The notes under the pieces were generated by a model. That model made no database searches and was not told the origin of the DNA. It saw nothing but the letters and a program-made list of their open reading frames with translations. From Nitrospirales bacterium (GTDB lineage: Bacteria > Nitrospirota > Nitrospiria > Nitrospirales > UBA8639): 64,000 bases of DNA. This document shows, one piece after another, positions 25,172 to 33,579 of the stretch. Positions within the stretch are counted from its first letter, which is position 1; each line of letters starts with the position of its first letter. The stretch lies in NCBI GenBank assembly GCA_031315865.1, contig JALDRJ010000002.1, positions 1,586,001-1,650,000 of the forward strand, given 5' to 3'. A program made the translations under genes and the position numbers.

Positions 25172-25672
25172 TTACGCTTTATGCTTACCCCGACGCTCCA
25201 TGCGACTTTTCCATTTTTGAATGAACTCAGCCGCTTTCGACTTTTGTGCTGGAGTGAGTGAGGCGTGAAACTCAGCGATCCTCGCGGTGACTTTTGGTGC
25301 GAAGTCATCTACCAGGGCTTGATGCCGTTTCACGATTTGTTGAACTTGGCTCTGGTCCAGCGTGTCGCTGGTAACCAGGCCAAGTACCTCATCGATGGTT
25401 TGCAGCCGTACATCACCAAAGGCCTGTCGTGCGTCTTTCATGGTGTTGTGTACGCCTTGCAGCTTTTCTTTTTGAGCGTCATTCAGGTCTAAGACTTCAG
25501 CGATGACGTCCACTCGATGTTGCCCATCGCCATGTTTTCCCCAATGAGCCGGAGAAAATCCCCCAGCATGAGACCCGCACCATCCGGACTTGCCTTGCGA
25601 TGCTCCAAACGCGAGAGCCGATCCAAGAACTACTACTCCGACCGTGCTGAGAATAAGTACTTGCTTTGTCAT
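25172..25672 (-). CDS. Spy/CpxP-like periplasmic chaperone (LTXXQ family)
   Basis: A 166-residue exported protein with an N-terminal signal peptide (MTKQVLILSTVGVVVLGSAL). A helical body has two family motifs, LNDAQKEKLQGV and LTPAQKSKAAEF, and a basic C-terminus. Spy/CpxP proteins are cradle-shaped chaperones that also feed back on the Cpx sensor; some bind metals, and the Gly/His-rich stretch after the signal (HAGGF, HWGKHGDGQHR) could do so. AGGAGGTG precedes the ATG. First gene of the Cpx-like operon. Confidence 0.85.
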   Translation of the reverse strand: MTKQVLILSTVGVVVLGSALAFGASQGKSGWCGSHAGGFSPAHWGKHGDGQHRVDVIAEVLDLNDAQKEKLQGVHNTMKDARQAFGDVRLQTIDEVLGLVTSDTLDQSQVQQIVKRHQALVDDFAPKVTARIAEFHASLTPAQKSKAAEFIQKWKSRMERRGKHKA

Positions 25673-25760
25673 GTGACACCTCCTGTGAGTGATGGATGAG
25701 TGTTATTGATCTTTCATCACACACGGTATCAATCATCGACTTGGCAATCTTCTCACAATC

Positions 25761-25785
25761 GTAATCATTTGTAACGAATCGTAAC
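25761..25785. promoter_or_regulatory. Phased GTAA direct repeats, probable CpxR-like operator
   Basis: GTAAT (25761), GTAAC (25771) and GTAAC (25781) repeat exactly every 10 bp, with a further inverted copy GTTAC at 25799-25803. This matches the architecture of CpxR/OmpR sites (GTAAA, 5 bp, GTAAA in E. coli). It lies about 90-110 bp upstream of the Spy-like start codon. Confidence 0.65.
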
Positions 25786-26373
25786 AGAGGTTGGTACTGT
25801 TACGAACTTGTGAGTCAAAAGAAGATGCAGACTAGGGCGTGTTCACATTTAATCATCCGTCAAGTATTATTCTGGCCATCATAAATCCTTGTGTTTTTGT
25901 CTGCAGGAGGCACGATGGCACGCAAGCTGTTGCGAAACGACAAAACTCCGATTACGGGTCAGGTTGCGTGCTTTATGACACAGCGCTTCCCGAACTCAAT
26001 GGCTTGAGACCATTATGGTGTCCATCTCTCTTCCGTCAACGTTGCCCTCTCATTACTCATCCGCCCAAGACGCAAGTCTGTCATCACTTTCCACGCTCCT
26101 CATACATTCCAGGAGCCAATCCCGCGTTTACCGACTTTGGGTATACCGACTGGGATTATGGGGTCAGGTCTTGCTATACAGCATCACGTTTTATTCTCCT
26201 CTGGATTCATCCCCGTCAACCTGGCATTACAAGACCTGACTCTCAACTCCGGAAACAGCACCCCAACGGTATTTTCAGGGACGACGAATCTGGTGAAATT
26301 TTGTACGAGTTGTGCATGAATACTGACAATTTTTAGCCATAAATACATACTATTTCCTAGAGGGAGGGTTCCT
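25786..26373. other. Apparently decayed DNA without an intact gene
   Basis: About 590 bp between the Cpx-like operon and the parDE relic. Short open frames exist on plus, but none has a recognisable domain, consistent codon use and a ribosome-binding site together. The AGGAGG before ATG 25916 leads only to a 30-codon frame. The stretch resembles a degraded gene. Confidence 0.4.
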
Positions 26374-26626
26374 ATGCCTATGAATATCTCGTTAACTCCA
26401 GAATTTGAGGCGATGATCCAGAGCAAAATCCATACGGGCTTACACGAACGCCAGTGAAGTGGTACGGGATGCATTGCGACGGATGGATGTGCAGGATCAA
26501 TATAAAGATCTTCGTGCATACTTTGCTCCGTGAATTGAAGAAGCACAACGTGGGGAATTGTCAGAGAAAAGTTTTGAGACCATCATTGCAGATGCCAAGA
26601 GACAAGCAACAGCAAGACAAAGATGA
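26374..26626 (+). pseudogene. ParD-like antitoxin relic
   Basis: The start MPMNISLTPEFEAMIQSKI matches ParD-type (CopG/Arc fold) antitoxins. The frame stops early, but shifting by one base near 26448 resumes YTNASEVVRDALRRMDVQDQ, the conserved continuation. A further in-frame TGA interrupts it at about 26530, and the end (RQATARQR, TGA) overlaps the parE start as in intact parDE operons. So there is one frameshift and one nonsense mutation: the gene cannot make antitoxin. An AGAGGGAGGG ribosome-binding site remains. Confidence 0.8.
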
Positions 26627-26941
26627 TCGGCCGGTTTGAATACCACCTCACCAAATCAGCAGAGGGCGACCTGGGTGAAGTTTGGATTTACACATATGAT
26701 AAATAGGGTGAAGAGCAAGCCGATTGTTATGTGACAGGACTCAAAGATTGTTTTATGAAGATTGGTGGAAATCCGTTCATTGGCAAGCTTGTCAATGAGA
26801 TCGGGGCAGGATTGCGGATGTTTCGTTGTCAGCATTACTACCTGTTTTATGCACTTCAGGAGCAAGCCGTGATTGTTGTAGGCATCCTTCCTGAAAAAGA
26901 TGTATGTAATTCAACGGCTTCAAGAAAAGGATGCACGATAA
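26623..26941 (+). pseudogene. ParE/RelE-type toxin relic
   Basis: Starts MIGRFEYHLTKSAEGDLGEV, as in ParE toxins. It is interrupted by TAG at 26704-26706 where Trp is usual, continues GEEQADCYVTGLKDCFMKIG, NPFIGKLVNEIGAGLRMF and HYYLFYALQEQAVIVVGIL, then needs a frameshift near 26900 to read the usual end MYVIQRLQEKDAR and TAA at 26939-26941. Two inactivating lesions. The start overlaps the ParD relic stop, confirming that both were one toxin-antitoxin unit. Confidence 0.8.
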
Positions 26942-27181
26942 TCGCTAGTGGTTTATGGCTAGGCGCACGTGGGGTGCTCTCTGTCTCTCATCACAACCCA
27001 TTTCCCATATCTGCTCGCCAGATCCTCTTAAAGGGCACCTCTGTGTCTATTCCACTATTATATTATGATGTCCCACACTCATTTGTAGAGATTTTTCTGC
27101 AGCAAGACTTTTTACCCCAGAAGGTGTGAATAAAATTGGGTTTCTAGGGCTTCAGGGCTGAAAATTGGGCCTTTTGATTGG

Positions 27182-27210
27182 TTGCGAAGCCTCTTCCATC
27201 ACCGTACAAT
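27182..27210 (+). promoter_or_regulatory. Probable sigma-70 promoter of aclBA
   Basis: TTGCGA (27182-27187), a 17-bp spacer and TACAAT (27205-27210), 64 bp before the aclB start codon. Both hexamers are near consensus (4/6 and 5/6). Confidence 0.55.
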
Positions 27211-27273
27211 CCACATTTTCACGCGAGCCGTGGTTCACTCTAGACTTGTCTTTTCATAAATAGGGGCACAATT

Positions 27274-28470
27274 ATGGCAAAAGTACTCGAAGGTCCAGGA
27301 ATGGGCTTACTCAAAAAGTGGGGATTGAAAACTCCAAACTATGTCGTCGTTAGTACCGGTGATGAGTTTGACCAATTGGCTACGGCCAATGATTGGCTTC
27401 AAAAAAGCAAGCTTGTTGTCAAAGCCCACGAAGCGCTGGGGTCGAGATTTAAGTTGGGGCTCGTGAAGGTCGGGTTAGATTTGGCTGCCGCGAAAGCCGC
27501 AGTGCGAGAAATGATCGGGAAGCAGGTCGAATCGGTCAAGATCGGTCAAGTGATTGTCTCCGAAGCGATTGATCACAAAGAAGAATATTATGCCTCAGCC
27601 AAGTCCACGCGTGATGGTGTGGAAATTATGGTGACTACTCATGGCGGTGTAGAGGTTGAATCCAACTGGGACCAGGTGAAGCGAATTCTCGTGGATATTG
27701 GGGAGTCTCCTACTGACGCTGAGCTATTAGCCCTTGCGAAAGATTCTGGGTTTACTGGCGACACGGCGACAAAGATGGCGGAATTTCTGAAAAAACTCTA
27801 CACCTGTTTTGATAATGAAGACGCGCAATATCTGGAAATCAACCCGGTGGTGAAAGCGGAAAACGGCGATCTGGTCGCACTTGATGCGGTGACGCTGCTC
27901 GACGGCGATGCCAAATTCCGTCATAAAGATTGGAACTTTCCCTTTGCCGCAGAGTTTGGACGGGCCTACACCAAGAATGAAGAAGAAGTGATGGCGGTCG
28001 ATGCAAAAGTAAAGGGATCGGTCAAGCTCATTGAAATTCCTGGAGGGACGATCGCGATGTTGCCGGCTGGCGGTGGAGCGAGCGTGTATTATTCTGATGC
28101 TGTGGTTGCACGAGGTGGAACACTCGCGAATTATGCCGAGTATTCCGGTGATCCGCCGGACTGGGCCGTGGAAGTGCTTACCGAAAAGGTCTGTTCATTG
28201 CCGAACATCAAACACATCATCGTCGGTGGAGCGATCGCGAACTTTACGGATGTGAAAAAAACGTTTGGCGGTATCATTAACGCGTTCCGAAAGGCCAAAG
28301 GCGAGGGCAAGCTGGATGGTGTGAAGATTTGGGTGCGCCGTGGAGGTCCCAATGAGAAGCAAGGGCTGGCCGCGATGCGGGCATTAGAAGATGAAGGTTT
28401 TGATATTCATGTGTTTGACCGGACCACCCCGTTAACGGACATCGTCGATATGGCGATGGCGGCGAACTAA
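27274..28470 (+). CDS. aclB: ATP citrate lyase, beta (small) subunit
   Basis: ATP citrate lyase cleaves citrate with ATP and CoA to acetyl-CoA and oxaloacetate, the key step of the reductive TCA cycle. This 398-residue subunit is the ATP-grasp, succinyl-CoA-synthetase-beta-like half: KVLEGPGMGLLKKWGLKTPN start, LVVKAHEALGSRFKLGLVKV, and AQYLEINPVVK, the Mg/ATP site. Length equals AclB of Chlorobium. The order aclB-aclA with 34 bp between also matches green sulfur bacteria and Nitrospira. Identification is firm. Confidence 0.95.
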   Translation: MAKVLEGPGMGLLKKWGLKTPNYVVVSTGDEFDQLATANDWLQKSKLVVKAHEALGSRFKLGLVKVGLDLAAAKAAVREMIGKQVESVKIGQVIVSEAIDHKEEYYASAKSTRDGVEIMVTTHGGVEVESNWDQVKRILVDIGESPTDAELLALAKDSGFTGDTATKMAEFLKKLYTCFDNEDAQYLEINPVVKAENGDLVALDAVTLLDGDAKFRHKDWNFPFAAEFGRAYTKNEEEVMAVDAKVKGSVKLIEIPGGTIAMLPAGGGASVYYSDAVVARGGTLANYAEYSGDPPDWAVEVLTEKVCSLPNIKHIIVGGAIANFTDVKKTFGGIINAFRKAKGEGKLDGVKIWVRRGGPNEKQGLAAMRALEDEGFDIHVFDRTTPLTDIVDMAMAAN

Positions 28471-28504
28471 TACATTTGAACTAGAAGACTAGGAGATTGC
28501 TTCG

Positions 28505-30331
28505 ATGAGCATACTTGCCACAAAAGACACACATGTTGTGATTCAGGGAGGGGCTGCCGGTGTGAATGCGGCCCGCCGCATGGCCGAGTTCCGGTACATG
28601 ATCAAACAACCACTGAATGTTTCGGCTTTTGTCTATCCGCCGGATGCCGGCAAGACGAATGAAGTGGTGTGTGGAACCGAACTGGTTGCGATCCCCATCT
28701 ATAAAACGGTTGCTGAAGCCACGGCCAACCACCCAGAAATTAACACCAGCTTGGTCTACATCGGCGCGAATCGGGCTTATGAAGGCGCCATGGATGCCTT
28801 GAACGATCCCAAGATTCAAACGGTGTCGATGATTACGGAAGGCGTGCCTGAGAAGGACTCGAAGCTTTTGGGTAAACACGCCAGAAAACTGGGGAAGATT
28901 TTTAACGGTCCATCATCCATCGGCGTCGTGTCAGCCGGTGAATGCCGATTAGGTGTGATCGGCGGGGCGTTTGATAATTTAGTGGCGTGTAAGTTGTATC
29001 GTCCGGGTTCCTTCGGTGTGATCACGAAGTCCGGCGGTTTATCCAACGAAATCATCTGGATCTGTTCTCAATTCGCGGATGGGATTACGACGGCGATCGG
29101 GATCGGCGGCGATGCGTATCCTGGCACGGATTACGTTAGCTACCTGGAAATGTTCGAGAACGACCCACAAACCAAGGCTGTCGTTATCGTCGGAGAGATG
29201 GGCGGGGATTTGGAAGAGCGTGCTGCCGAATGGTATGGCGCGAAGAAGCGGCGCGTTAAATTGTTGTCGGTGGTTTCGGGGTTCTGCCAAGAGAGTCTCC
29301 CCAAAGGTATGAAGTTTGGACATGCCGGCGCCAAAGAGGGATTAAAAGGGGAGGGTTCGGCCCGCGCGAAATCCGATGCGCTTAAAAAAGCCGGCGCACT
29401 CGTTCCCGATACATTCGGCGCGTTGGGTCCCGCGATCAAGTCGACGTACGAAGAAATGGTCAAGAGCGGAGAAATCAAACCCATTCCTGATTTGGCCCCA
29501 GCGGATCAGCCTAGACTTCCGAAATCTGTCGCCGAAGCGAAACAAGATGGAGAAGTGCTGGTCACACCGTTGATCCGGACTACCATTAGTGATGATCGTG
29601 GCGATGAGCCTTACTATCAAGGATATCCCGCATCGGAATTAATCAATGCCGGCTACGATATTCCCCATATTATTGGCTTGCTCTGGGATAATCGGCTGGT
29701 CACAAAACAAGAAGCGGAAATTATTAAGCGTATTATCATATTGTCGGCTGATCATGGGCCCTGTGTCAGCGGCGCCCTGACCACGGTGATTGCGGCCTGC
29801 GCAGGCATCGGGCTTTCCCAGGCTGTTGCCGCGGGCATGATCATGATTGGTCCCCGATTTGGCGGGGCGGTTACCGATGCGGGGCGGTGGTTCAAGTATG
29901 CTATCGATAACCAGTTGACAGTTGATGACTTTCTCGCCTACATGAAGCAAAATGTCGGACCGGTTCCTGGTATCGGTCATCGAGTGAAGAGTTTGAAGAA
30001 TCCGGATAAACGTGTGAAGGAGCTTGTCGGGTACGTCAAAAGCCTCGGGATCAAGACGCCGCACCTTGATTTCGCACTCGAAGTCGAGAAGAAGACCACC
30101 GTCAAGAAAGACAACTTGATTTTGAACGTGGATGGGACGATGGCGGCGGTGTTGGTTGATATCGGTTTCCCGGTCGACAGTTTGAACGGCTTCTTCGTCC
30201 TGGCGCGAACCATCGGCATGATCGGCCATTGGACTGACCAAAAGCGTCAAGGAAGCCGGCTGATCCGCTTGTTCGATTATTTGGTGAACTATGCATCACC
30301 GAAACGTCGAGAAGTGCCACCACTGAAATAA
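28505..30331 (+). CDS. aclA: ATP citrate lyase, alpha (large) subunit
   Basis: A 608-residue subunit combining a succinyl-CoA-synthetase-alpha-like CoA-binding and phosphohistidine region with a C-terminal citrate-synthase-like domain. The phosphohistidine is His273 in KFGHAGAKEG. The citrate synthase part shows GPCVSGALTTVIAACAGIGL, MIGPRFGGAVTDAG and GPVPGIGHRVKSLKNPDKR. It forms the lyase with AclB. The following 200 bp before acn contain inverted repeats. Confidence 0.95.
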   Translation: MSILATKDTHVVIQGGAAGVNAARRMAEFRYMIKQPLNVSAFVYPPDAGKTNEVVCGTELVAIPIYKTVAEATANHPEINTSLVYIGANRAYEGAMDALNDPKIQTVSMITEGVPEKDSKLLGKHARKLGKIFNGPSSIGVVSAGECRLGVIGGAFDNLVACKLYRPGSFGVITKSGGLSNEIIWICSQFADGITTAIGIGGDAYPGTDYVSYLEMFENDPQTKAVVIVGEMGGDLEERAAEWYGAKKRRVKLLSVVSGFCQESLPKGMKFGHAGAKEGLKGEGSARAKSDALKKAGALVPDTFGALGPAIKSTYEEMVKSGEIKPIPDLAPADQPRLPKSVAEAKQDGEVLVTPLIRTTISDDRGDEPYYQGYPASELINAGYDIPHIIGLLWDNRLVTKQEAEIIKRIIILSADHGPCVSGALTTVIAACAGIGLSQAVAAGMIMIGPRFGGAVTDAGRWFKYAIDNQLTVDDFLAYMKQNVGPVPGIGHRVKSLKNPDKRVKELVGYVKSLGIKTPHLDFALEVEKKTTVKKDNLILNVDGTMAAVLVDIGFPVDSLNGFFVLARTIGMIGHWTDQKRQGSRLIRLFDYLVNYASPKRREVPPLK

Positions 30332-30334
30332 AGA

Positions 30335-30444
30335 CTGTAGAGGCAGTCTGACGTGTGTATTTTTCCATTGACGTCAGCCCCGTGCCTGTTTCGTAACGAG
30401 GTAATTTCCCGCATGAGGATGAAATTCAGGATTGCTGCCTCTAC
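30335..30444. other. Nested inverted repeats between aclA and acn
   Basis: GTAGAGGCAG (30337-30346) pairs perfectly with CTGCCTCTAC (30435-30444). Inside this outer stem lie CTGACGT (30348-30354)/ACGTCAG (30371-30377) and AATTTC (30403-30408)/GAAATT (30421-30426). The order outer stem, two inner hairpins, resembles a multi-branched RNA. A palindrome ACCTGCAGGT follows at 30488-30497. The acn ribosome-binding site GGAGAGG is about 75 nt downstream. Confidence 0.5.
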
Positions 30445-30533
30445 GGGCGCCGAGTCGCAGAGTGAATGATAAGAGACCGTTTTCTTAACCTGCAGGTAAA
30501 TTTGTAGACTGCATAAACGATGGAGAGGTTGCT

Positions 30534-32780
30534 ATGTCGATAGAACTCGTCAAAAAATTGTATGCGTCGATGCCGGGCATCATCGCCAAAGCCCGTGAGA
30601 AATTTGGTCGTCCATTGACGTTGGCCGAGAAAATTCTTGTTTCGCATGCCGATAATTTTGATACGCAGGTCTGGGATCGTGGAAAGGCCATGTTGGCTCT
30701 TCGTCCTGATCGCGTGGCGATGCAGGATGCCACGGCCCAAATGGCCATGCTTCAATTCATTCAAGCCGGTAAAACGAAAGCCGCCGTGCCGAGTACCATT
30801 CATTGTGATCATTTGATCCGTGCTGAAATGGGGTCAGAAAAAGATCTTGTGGTGGCGAATGATGAAAATCGAGAGGTCTACAATTTTCTGGCTTCTGCCG
30901 CCAAAAAGTATGGAATCGGATTCTGGAAGCCTGGAGCGGGAATCATTCACCAAGTCGTGCTTGAAAATTATGCGTTCCCTGGAGGCCTGATCATTGGGAC
31001 GGATTCTCATACGCCCAATGGTGGAGGGCTTGGCATGTTGGCGATCGGTGTGGGAGGAGCGGACGCGGGCGAAGTGATGGCTGGACTGCCTTGGGAAGTC
31101 CTGCATCCAAAACTCATCGGCGTGAAACTGACCGGAAAATTGAATGGGTGGACGTCGCCAAAAGATGTGATCCTTCATATTTGTGGAAAGTTGACGGTCA
31201 AAGGCGGAACGAACAAGATCGTGGAATACTTTGGGCCAGGTGCCGAGACGATTAGCGCGACCGGTAAAGGAACCATCACGAATATGGGTGCTGAGTTAGG
31301 GGCCACGACCTCTATCTTCCCGTTCGATCAAAAGATGGTCGATTATCTCAAGATAACTGAACGAGAAGATATCGCGAAGCTCGCAGAAGCGAATAGAGAG
31401 ATGTTGGTCGCTGATCCTGAGGTCTATGCGTCTCCTGAAAAATATTTCGATGAGATCGTGGAAATTGACTTGTCCACGTTGGAACCGCATGTGGTGGGTC
31501 CGCATTCTCCGGACCTGGCTCGCCCAGTCTCCAAGTTGGCGGAAGAAGCCAAAGAGAAAGGGTATCCCGTCGAATTGAAAGCGACCCTGTTGGGCAGTTG
31601 TACCAATTCTTCCTATGAAGATATTGGCCGTGCTGCACATATCGCACAACAAGGGTTGAAGGCAGGATTAAAAGCCAAGACCGCCTTTTTGGTTTCTCCT
31701 GGCTCCGAGCGAATTTTTCATACGATGAAGCGCGATGGATTTATGAAGACGTTTGAAGATCTGGGCGCTACGGTGTTGGCCAACGCCTGTGGACCTTGTA
31801 TCGGTCAATGGAAGAGAGCGGATGGGGTGAAAGGGAAAGCCGATTCCATCGTAAGTACCTTCAACCGGAATTTCCCGGGGCGTAATGATGGCATCGCTGA
31901 GACCCTGTCGTTTCTGGCAAGCCCCGAGTTGGTCGCCGCCTATGCGCTGACAGGTGATCTACGGTTTAATCCGCTCACCGACACGATCAAAACTGCTGAT
32001 GGTCAAGACATCAAATTGGACCCTCCTCAAGGCGAAGAATTGCCGGCCCAAGGATTTGCCAAAGGTGAAGAGGGGTATGTGGAACCAGCTGAGAGCGGAG
32101 AAGGGTTGGAAGTGGATCTTCCTCCGACGAGCGAGCGTCTTCAATTGCTTCAGCCGTTTCCCAAGTGGGATGGGAATGATTTTGAGAAATTGCCACTGCT
32201 CATCAAGACAAAAGGTAAAACCACGACCGACCACATTTCTCCAGCTGGTAAGTGGCTAAAGTTCCGTGGACACTTGGACAAGATAAGCGACAACATGTTC
32301 CTCGGTGCCAATAATGCCTTTACGAGTGAAGCGGGAACCGGAAACAATGTGTTGACGGGTGAGTCTGGACTGTCGCTGGCGCAAATCGCGAGAGATTATA
32401 AAGGGAAAGGTATAGGATCGTTCGTGGTTGGCGATGAAAACTACGGCGAGGGCAGCAGCCGGGAACATGCCGCGATGTCACCTCGGTTTCTTGGAGTCAA
32501 AGCCGTGCTCACCAAGAGCTTCGCGCGAATCCATGAGACGAATCTGAAGAAGCAAGGAGTCCTGCCGATGACCTTTGCCAACCCAAGCGACTACGATCAA
32601 ATTGAACAAGAAGATCGAATCAGTGTCACCGGGCTCGGTGATTTAGCTCCTGGAAAACCGATCTCTGTAATCATTCATAAAAAAGATGGAACGGACATCA
32701 CGATTCAAGCGAATCACAGCATGACCGAGCCTCAGATCAAATGGTTCAGGGCGGGGTCTGCATTGAATGCTCTCAACTAA
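30534..32780 (+). CDS. acn: Aconitate hydratase
   Basis: Isomerises citrate and isocitrate via aconitate. The 748-residue enzyme belongs to the mitochondrial-type aconitase group: GVGGADAGEVMAGLPWE, the [4Fe-4S] ligands in LLGSCTNSSYEDI and NACGPCIGQWKR, and the C-terminal swivel domain with GKTTTDHISPAGKW and YGEGSSREHAAM. All three cluster cysteines are present. In the rTCA direction it links ATP citrate lyase and isocitrate dehydrogenase. GGAGAGG precedes the ATG. Confidence 0.95.
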   Translation: MSIELVKKLYASMPGIIAKAREKFGRPLTLAEKILVSHADNFDTQVWDRGKAMLALRPDRVAMQDATAQMAMLQFIQAGKTKAAVPSTIHCDHLIRAEMGSEKDLVVANDENREVYNFLASAAKKYGIGFWKPGAGIIHQVVLENYAFPGGLIIGTDSHTPNGGGLGMLAIGVGGADAGEVMAGLPWEVLHPKLIGVKLTGKLNGWTSPKDVILHICGKLTVKGGTNKIVEYFGPGAETISATGKGTITNMGAELGATTSIFPFDQKMVDYLKITEREDIAKLAEANREMLVADPEVYASPEKYFDEIVEIDLSTLEPHVVGPHSPDLARPVSKLAEEAKEKGYPVELKATLLGSCTNSSYEDIGRAAHIAQQGLKAGLKAKTAFLVSPGSERIFHTMKRDGFMKTFEDLGATVLANACGPCIGQWKRADGVKGKADSIVSTFNRNFPGRNDGIAETLSFLASPELVAAYALTGDLRFNPLTDTIKTADGQDIKLDPPQGEELPAQGFAKGEEGYVEPAESGEGLEVDLPPTSERLQLLQPFPKWDGNDFEKLPLLIKTKGKTTTDHISPAGKWLKFRGHLDKISDNMFLGANNAFTSEAGTGNNVLTGESGLSLAQIARDYKGKGIGSFVVGDENYGEGSSREHAAMSPRFLGVKAVLTKSFARIHETNLKKQGVLPMTFANPSDYDQIEQEDRISVTGLGDLAPGKPISVIIHKKDGTDITIQANHSMTEPQIKWFRAGSALNALN

Positions 32781-32836
32781 ATTGCATAACCATGGCCCTT
32801 TACAATTAGGGCTCATATTGATCGGTACGTGTCACC

Positions 32837-33553
32837 ATGACTGAGTCATTCGATAAAGAAAGTACTCTTGATCAAGAGGAAAGCCTCCAACCAAAGATGG
32901 TCACGGTTGAGATCGAGGGAAAGCCGTTTCAAGTGCCGGCGGGTATTACCTTGATGAAGGCCATCTGGTATAGCGGGCAAGACGTAGTTCGAGGCGCTGG
33001 CTGTCTGGGCGGGTTTTGTGGAGCCTGTGCGACCTATTATCGGACCAAAGATGATCCCAAGGTCAAGACATGCTTAGCTTGCTCGTTCGCGGTTGAAGAC
33101 GGCATGTCGTTTTCGTTCATGCCCGCGTTTCCTGCCAGAAAAGCCACGTATGACTTGACGGAACTGAAAGATCCCAAACAGGACCTTTTTACTCTCTACC
33201 CTGAAGCTCCGCTTTGTCGAAACTGTAACGCCTGTACGGAAGCCTGTCCTCAATCGATTGATGTCCGGGAGGGCGTATGGAAAGCGGTGTTTGGGGACTT
33301 TAAAGCCGTCTCAGAAATGTTTATGGACTGCGTAATGTGTGGGATGTGCACACCTGTGTGCATCGCTGATATTGCGCCGAATCTGGTGGCTGTCTATGCG
33401 AGCCGGGCCCAGGGCGTTCACTTCACCGATAATCCGGAAGGGTTGGAGAAGCGAATTCAAGCCATTACAGAAGGTCGATATCAGGCTGACTGGGCGAGAG
33501 TGTTGAAAATGTCGGACGAAGAGCTGCAAAACGCCTCGGCGACGATTCCTTAG
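32837..33553 (+). CDS. frdB: Fumarate reductase/succinate dehydrogenase-like iron-sulfur protein
   Basis: A 238-residue electron-transfer subunit. The N-terminal ferredoxin-like domain holds a [2Fe-2S] motif (GCLGGFCGACATYY, and CLAC further on). The C-terminal domain holds CRNCNACTEACP and CVMCGMCTPVC, two sets of four cysteines pointing to two [4Fe-4S] clusters rather than the [4Fe-4S] plus [3Fe-4S] of classical SdhB. It precedes the flavoprotein gene by 26 bp. No membrane-anchor gene follows, so the pair may be soluble or use a partner encoded elsewhere. Confidence 0.82.
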   Translation: MTESFDKESTLDQEESLQPKMVTVEIEGKPFQVPAGITLMKAIWYSGQDVVRGAGCLGGFCGACATYYRTKDDPKVKTCLACSFAVEDGMSFSFMPAFPARKATYDLTELKDPKQDLFTLYPEAPLCRNCNACTEACPQSIDVREGVWKAVFGDFKAVSEMFMDCVMCGMCTPVCIADIAPNLVAVYASRAQGVHFTDNPEGLEKRIQAITEGRYQADWARVLKMSDEELQNASATIP

Positions 33554-33579
33554 AAATATTTGAATTGACAGGTTTCAAA

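Noticed and set aside
25839-26336. 165-codon open frame and two overlapping frames
   Set aside because: Three frames are open for similar lengths, none has a domain, start context or sensible composition; most likely degraded DNA.
29639-30250. 203-codon frame antisense to aclA
   Set aside because: It lies wholly inside a highly conserved gene; long antisense frames are common opposite such genes and it has no domain.
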